Part shown: one piece after another, positions 63,934 to 64,000 of the stretch | Position numbering within the stretch: position 1 is the stretch's first letter | Layout of the letters: each line of letters begins with the position of its first letter | Origin: Neobacillus soli NBRC 102451 | GTDB lineage: Bacteria > Bacillota > Bacilli > Bacillales > Cytobacillaceae | Direction: 5' to 3' | NCBI RefSeq assembly: GCF_001591665.1 | Contig: NZ_BCVI01000036.1 | Coordinates: 99,866-163,865 of the forward strand | DNA length: 64,000 bases | Notes under the pieces: model-generated | Databases searched by the model: none | Told to the model about the DNA's origin: nothing | What the model saw: only the letters and a program-made list of their open reading frames with translations | Translations under genes and position numbers: made by a program

Positions 63934-64000
63934 AAAAGCGCAAGCGCCCGTTTAGCGGCGTATGGACTGGAGCGCTTTGACTGAGATAAAGGAAACACGG
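63934..64000. repeat. Dispersed GC-rich repeat, copy 2 (cut by the window end)
   Basis: AAAAGCGCAAGCGCCCG and the next 50 bases match 57986 onwards with three mismatches, same orientation. Confidence 0.75.

Overview
The window comes from a low-GC, spore-forming Bacillaceae (Bacillus/Neobacillus-like). This rests on strong AGGAGG-type ribosome binding sites, frequent GTG/TTG starts, sigma-A promoters with 17-bp spacers, a CcpA-type cre site, and a block in the style of the B. subtilis yug region (yugO, pgi, yugJ, yugI, a DUF1871/yugE-like gene). No tRNA, rRNA, phage, transposase or CRISPR was found. Genes are dense, mostly in short operons closed by clear intrinsic terminators.

Layout: 1-1871 holds a partial MarR regulator with an MFS exporter and a small basic protein. 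1868-7861 is an Opp/Dpp-type peptide ABC importer on the minus strand. 8139-10851 holds a small FAD oxidoreductase, a VOC protein and a DHA2 drug exporter. 10891-12500 is a patch with a pirin remnant and two 21-bp-period repeat arrays flanking a NERD-domain protein. 12562-18774 holds small Bacillus proteins, an RRNPP-type TPR regulator with its own signal-peptide gene, CorA, a CDF exporter, a YozQ-like protein and YteA. 18923-23576 is a Liv-type ABC importer with a cre site. 23936-36379 is a CoA-thioester aromatic degradation region: a PaaA/B/C/D-like oxygenase, beta-oxidation enzymes, an aldehyde dehydrogenase, two oxepin-CoA-hydrolase-like proteins, a benzoate-CoA-ligase-like enzyme, a PaaX-type regulator and a thioesterase. 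36735-45391 holds an MBL hydrolase, a YerA-like deaminase, a LysE exporter, a YkoT/YkoS-like pair, and an MFS exporter with an ArsR-like regulator. 45492-53574 holds YugO, Pgi, YugJ, RocG, RocD, YugI, a small XRE protein and a DUF1871 protein. 53575-64000 holds repeats, 6-phosphogluconate dehydrogenase, and an AraC-regulated sugar ABC importer with a GH65 phosphorylase, followed by an AlaX-like protein.

How it works together: the central region looks like uptake (Liv-type ABC), CoA activation (ligase), epoxidation (PaaABC-like), ring opening (enoyl-CoA hydratase plus aldehyde dehydrogenase) and beta-oxidation of an aromatic acid. Two of its promoters share a nearly identical operator at identical spacing from the -10 box, probably read by the PaaX-type regulator. 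The cluster is not canonical: PaaD is split into a DUF59 protein and a free zinc ribbon, one 3-hydroxyacyl-CoA dehydrogenase has lost its dinucleotide-binding glycines, and no PaaE or PaaK is present in the window.

Other points of interest are the RRNPP regulator/peptide pair, two unrelated families of degenerate repeats that both have an exact 21-bp period, and leaders of yugO and corA that can pair with their own ribosome binding sites. All coordinates and motifs were read by eye; family assignments come from recognition of sequence patterns, not from database searches.
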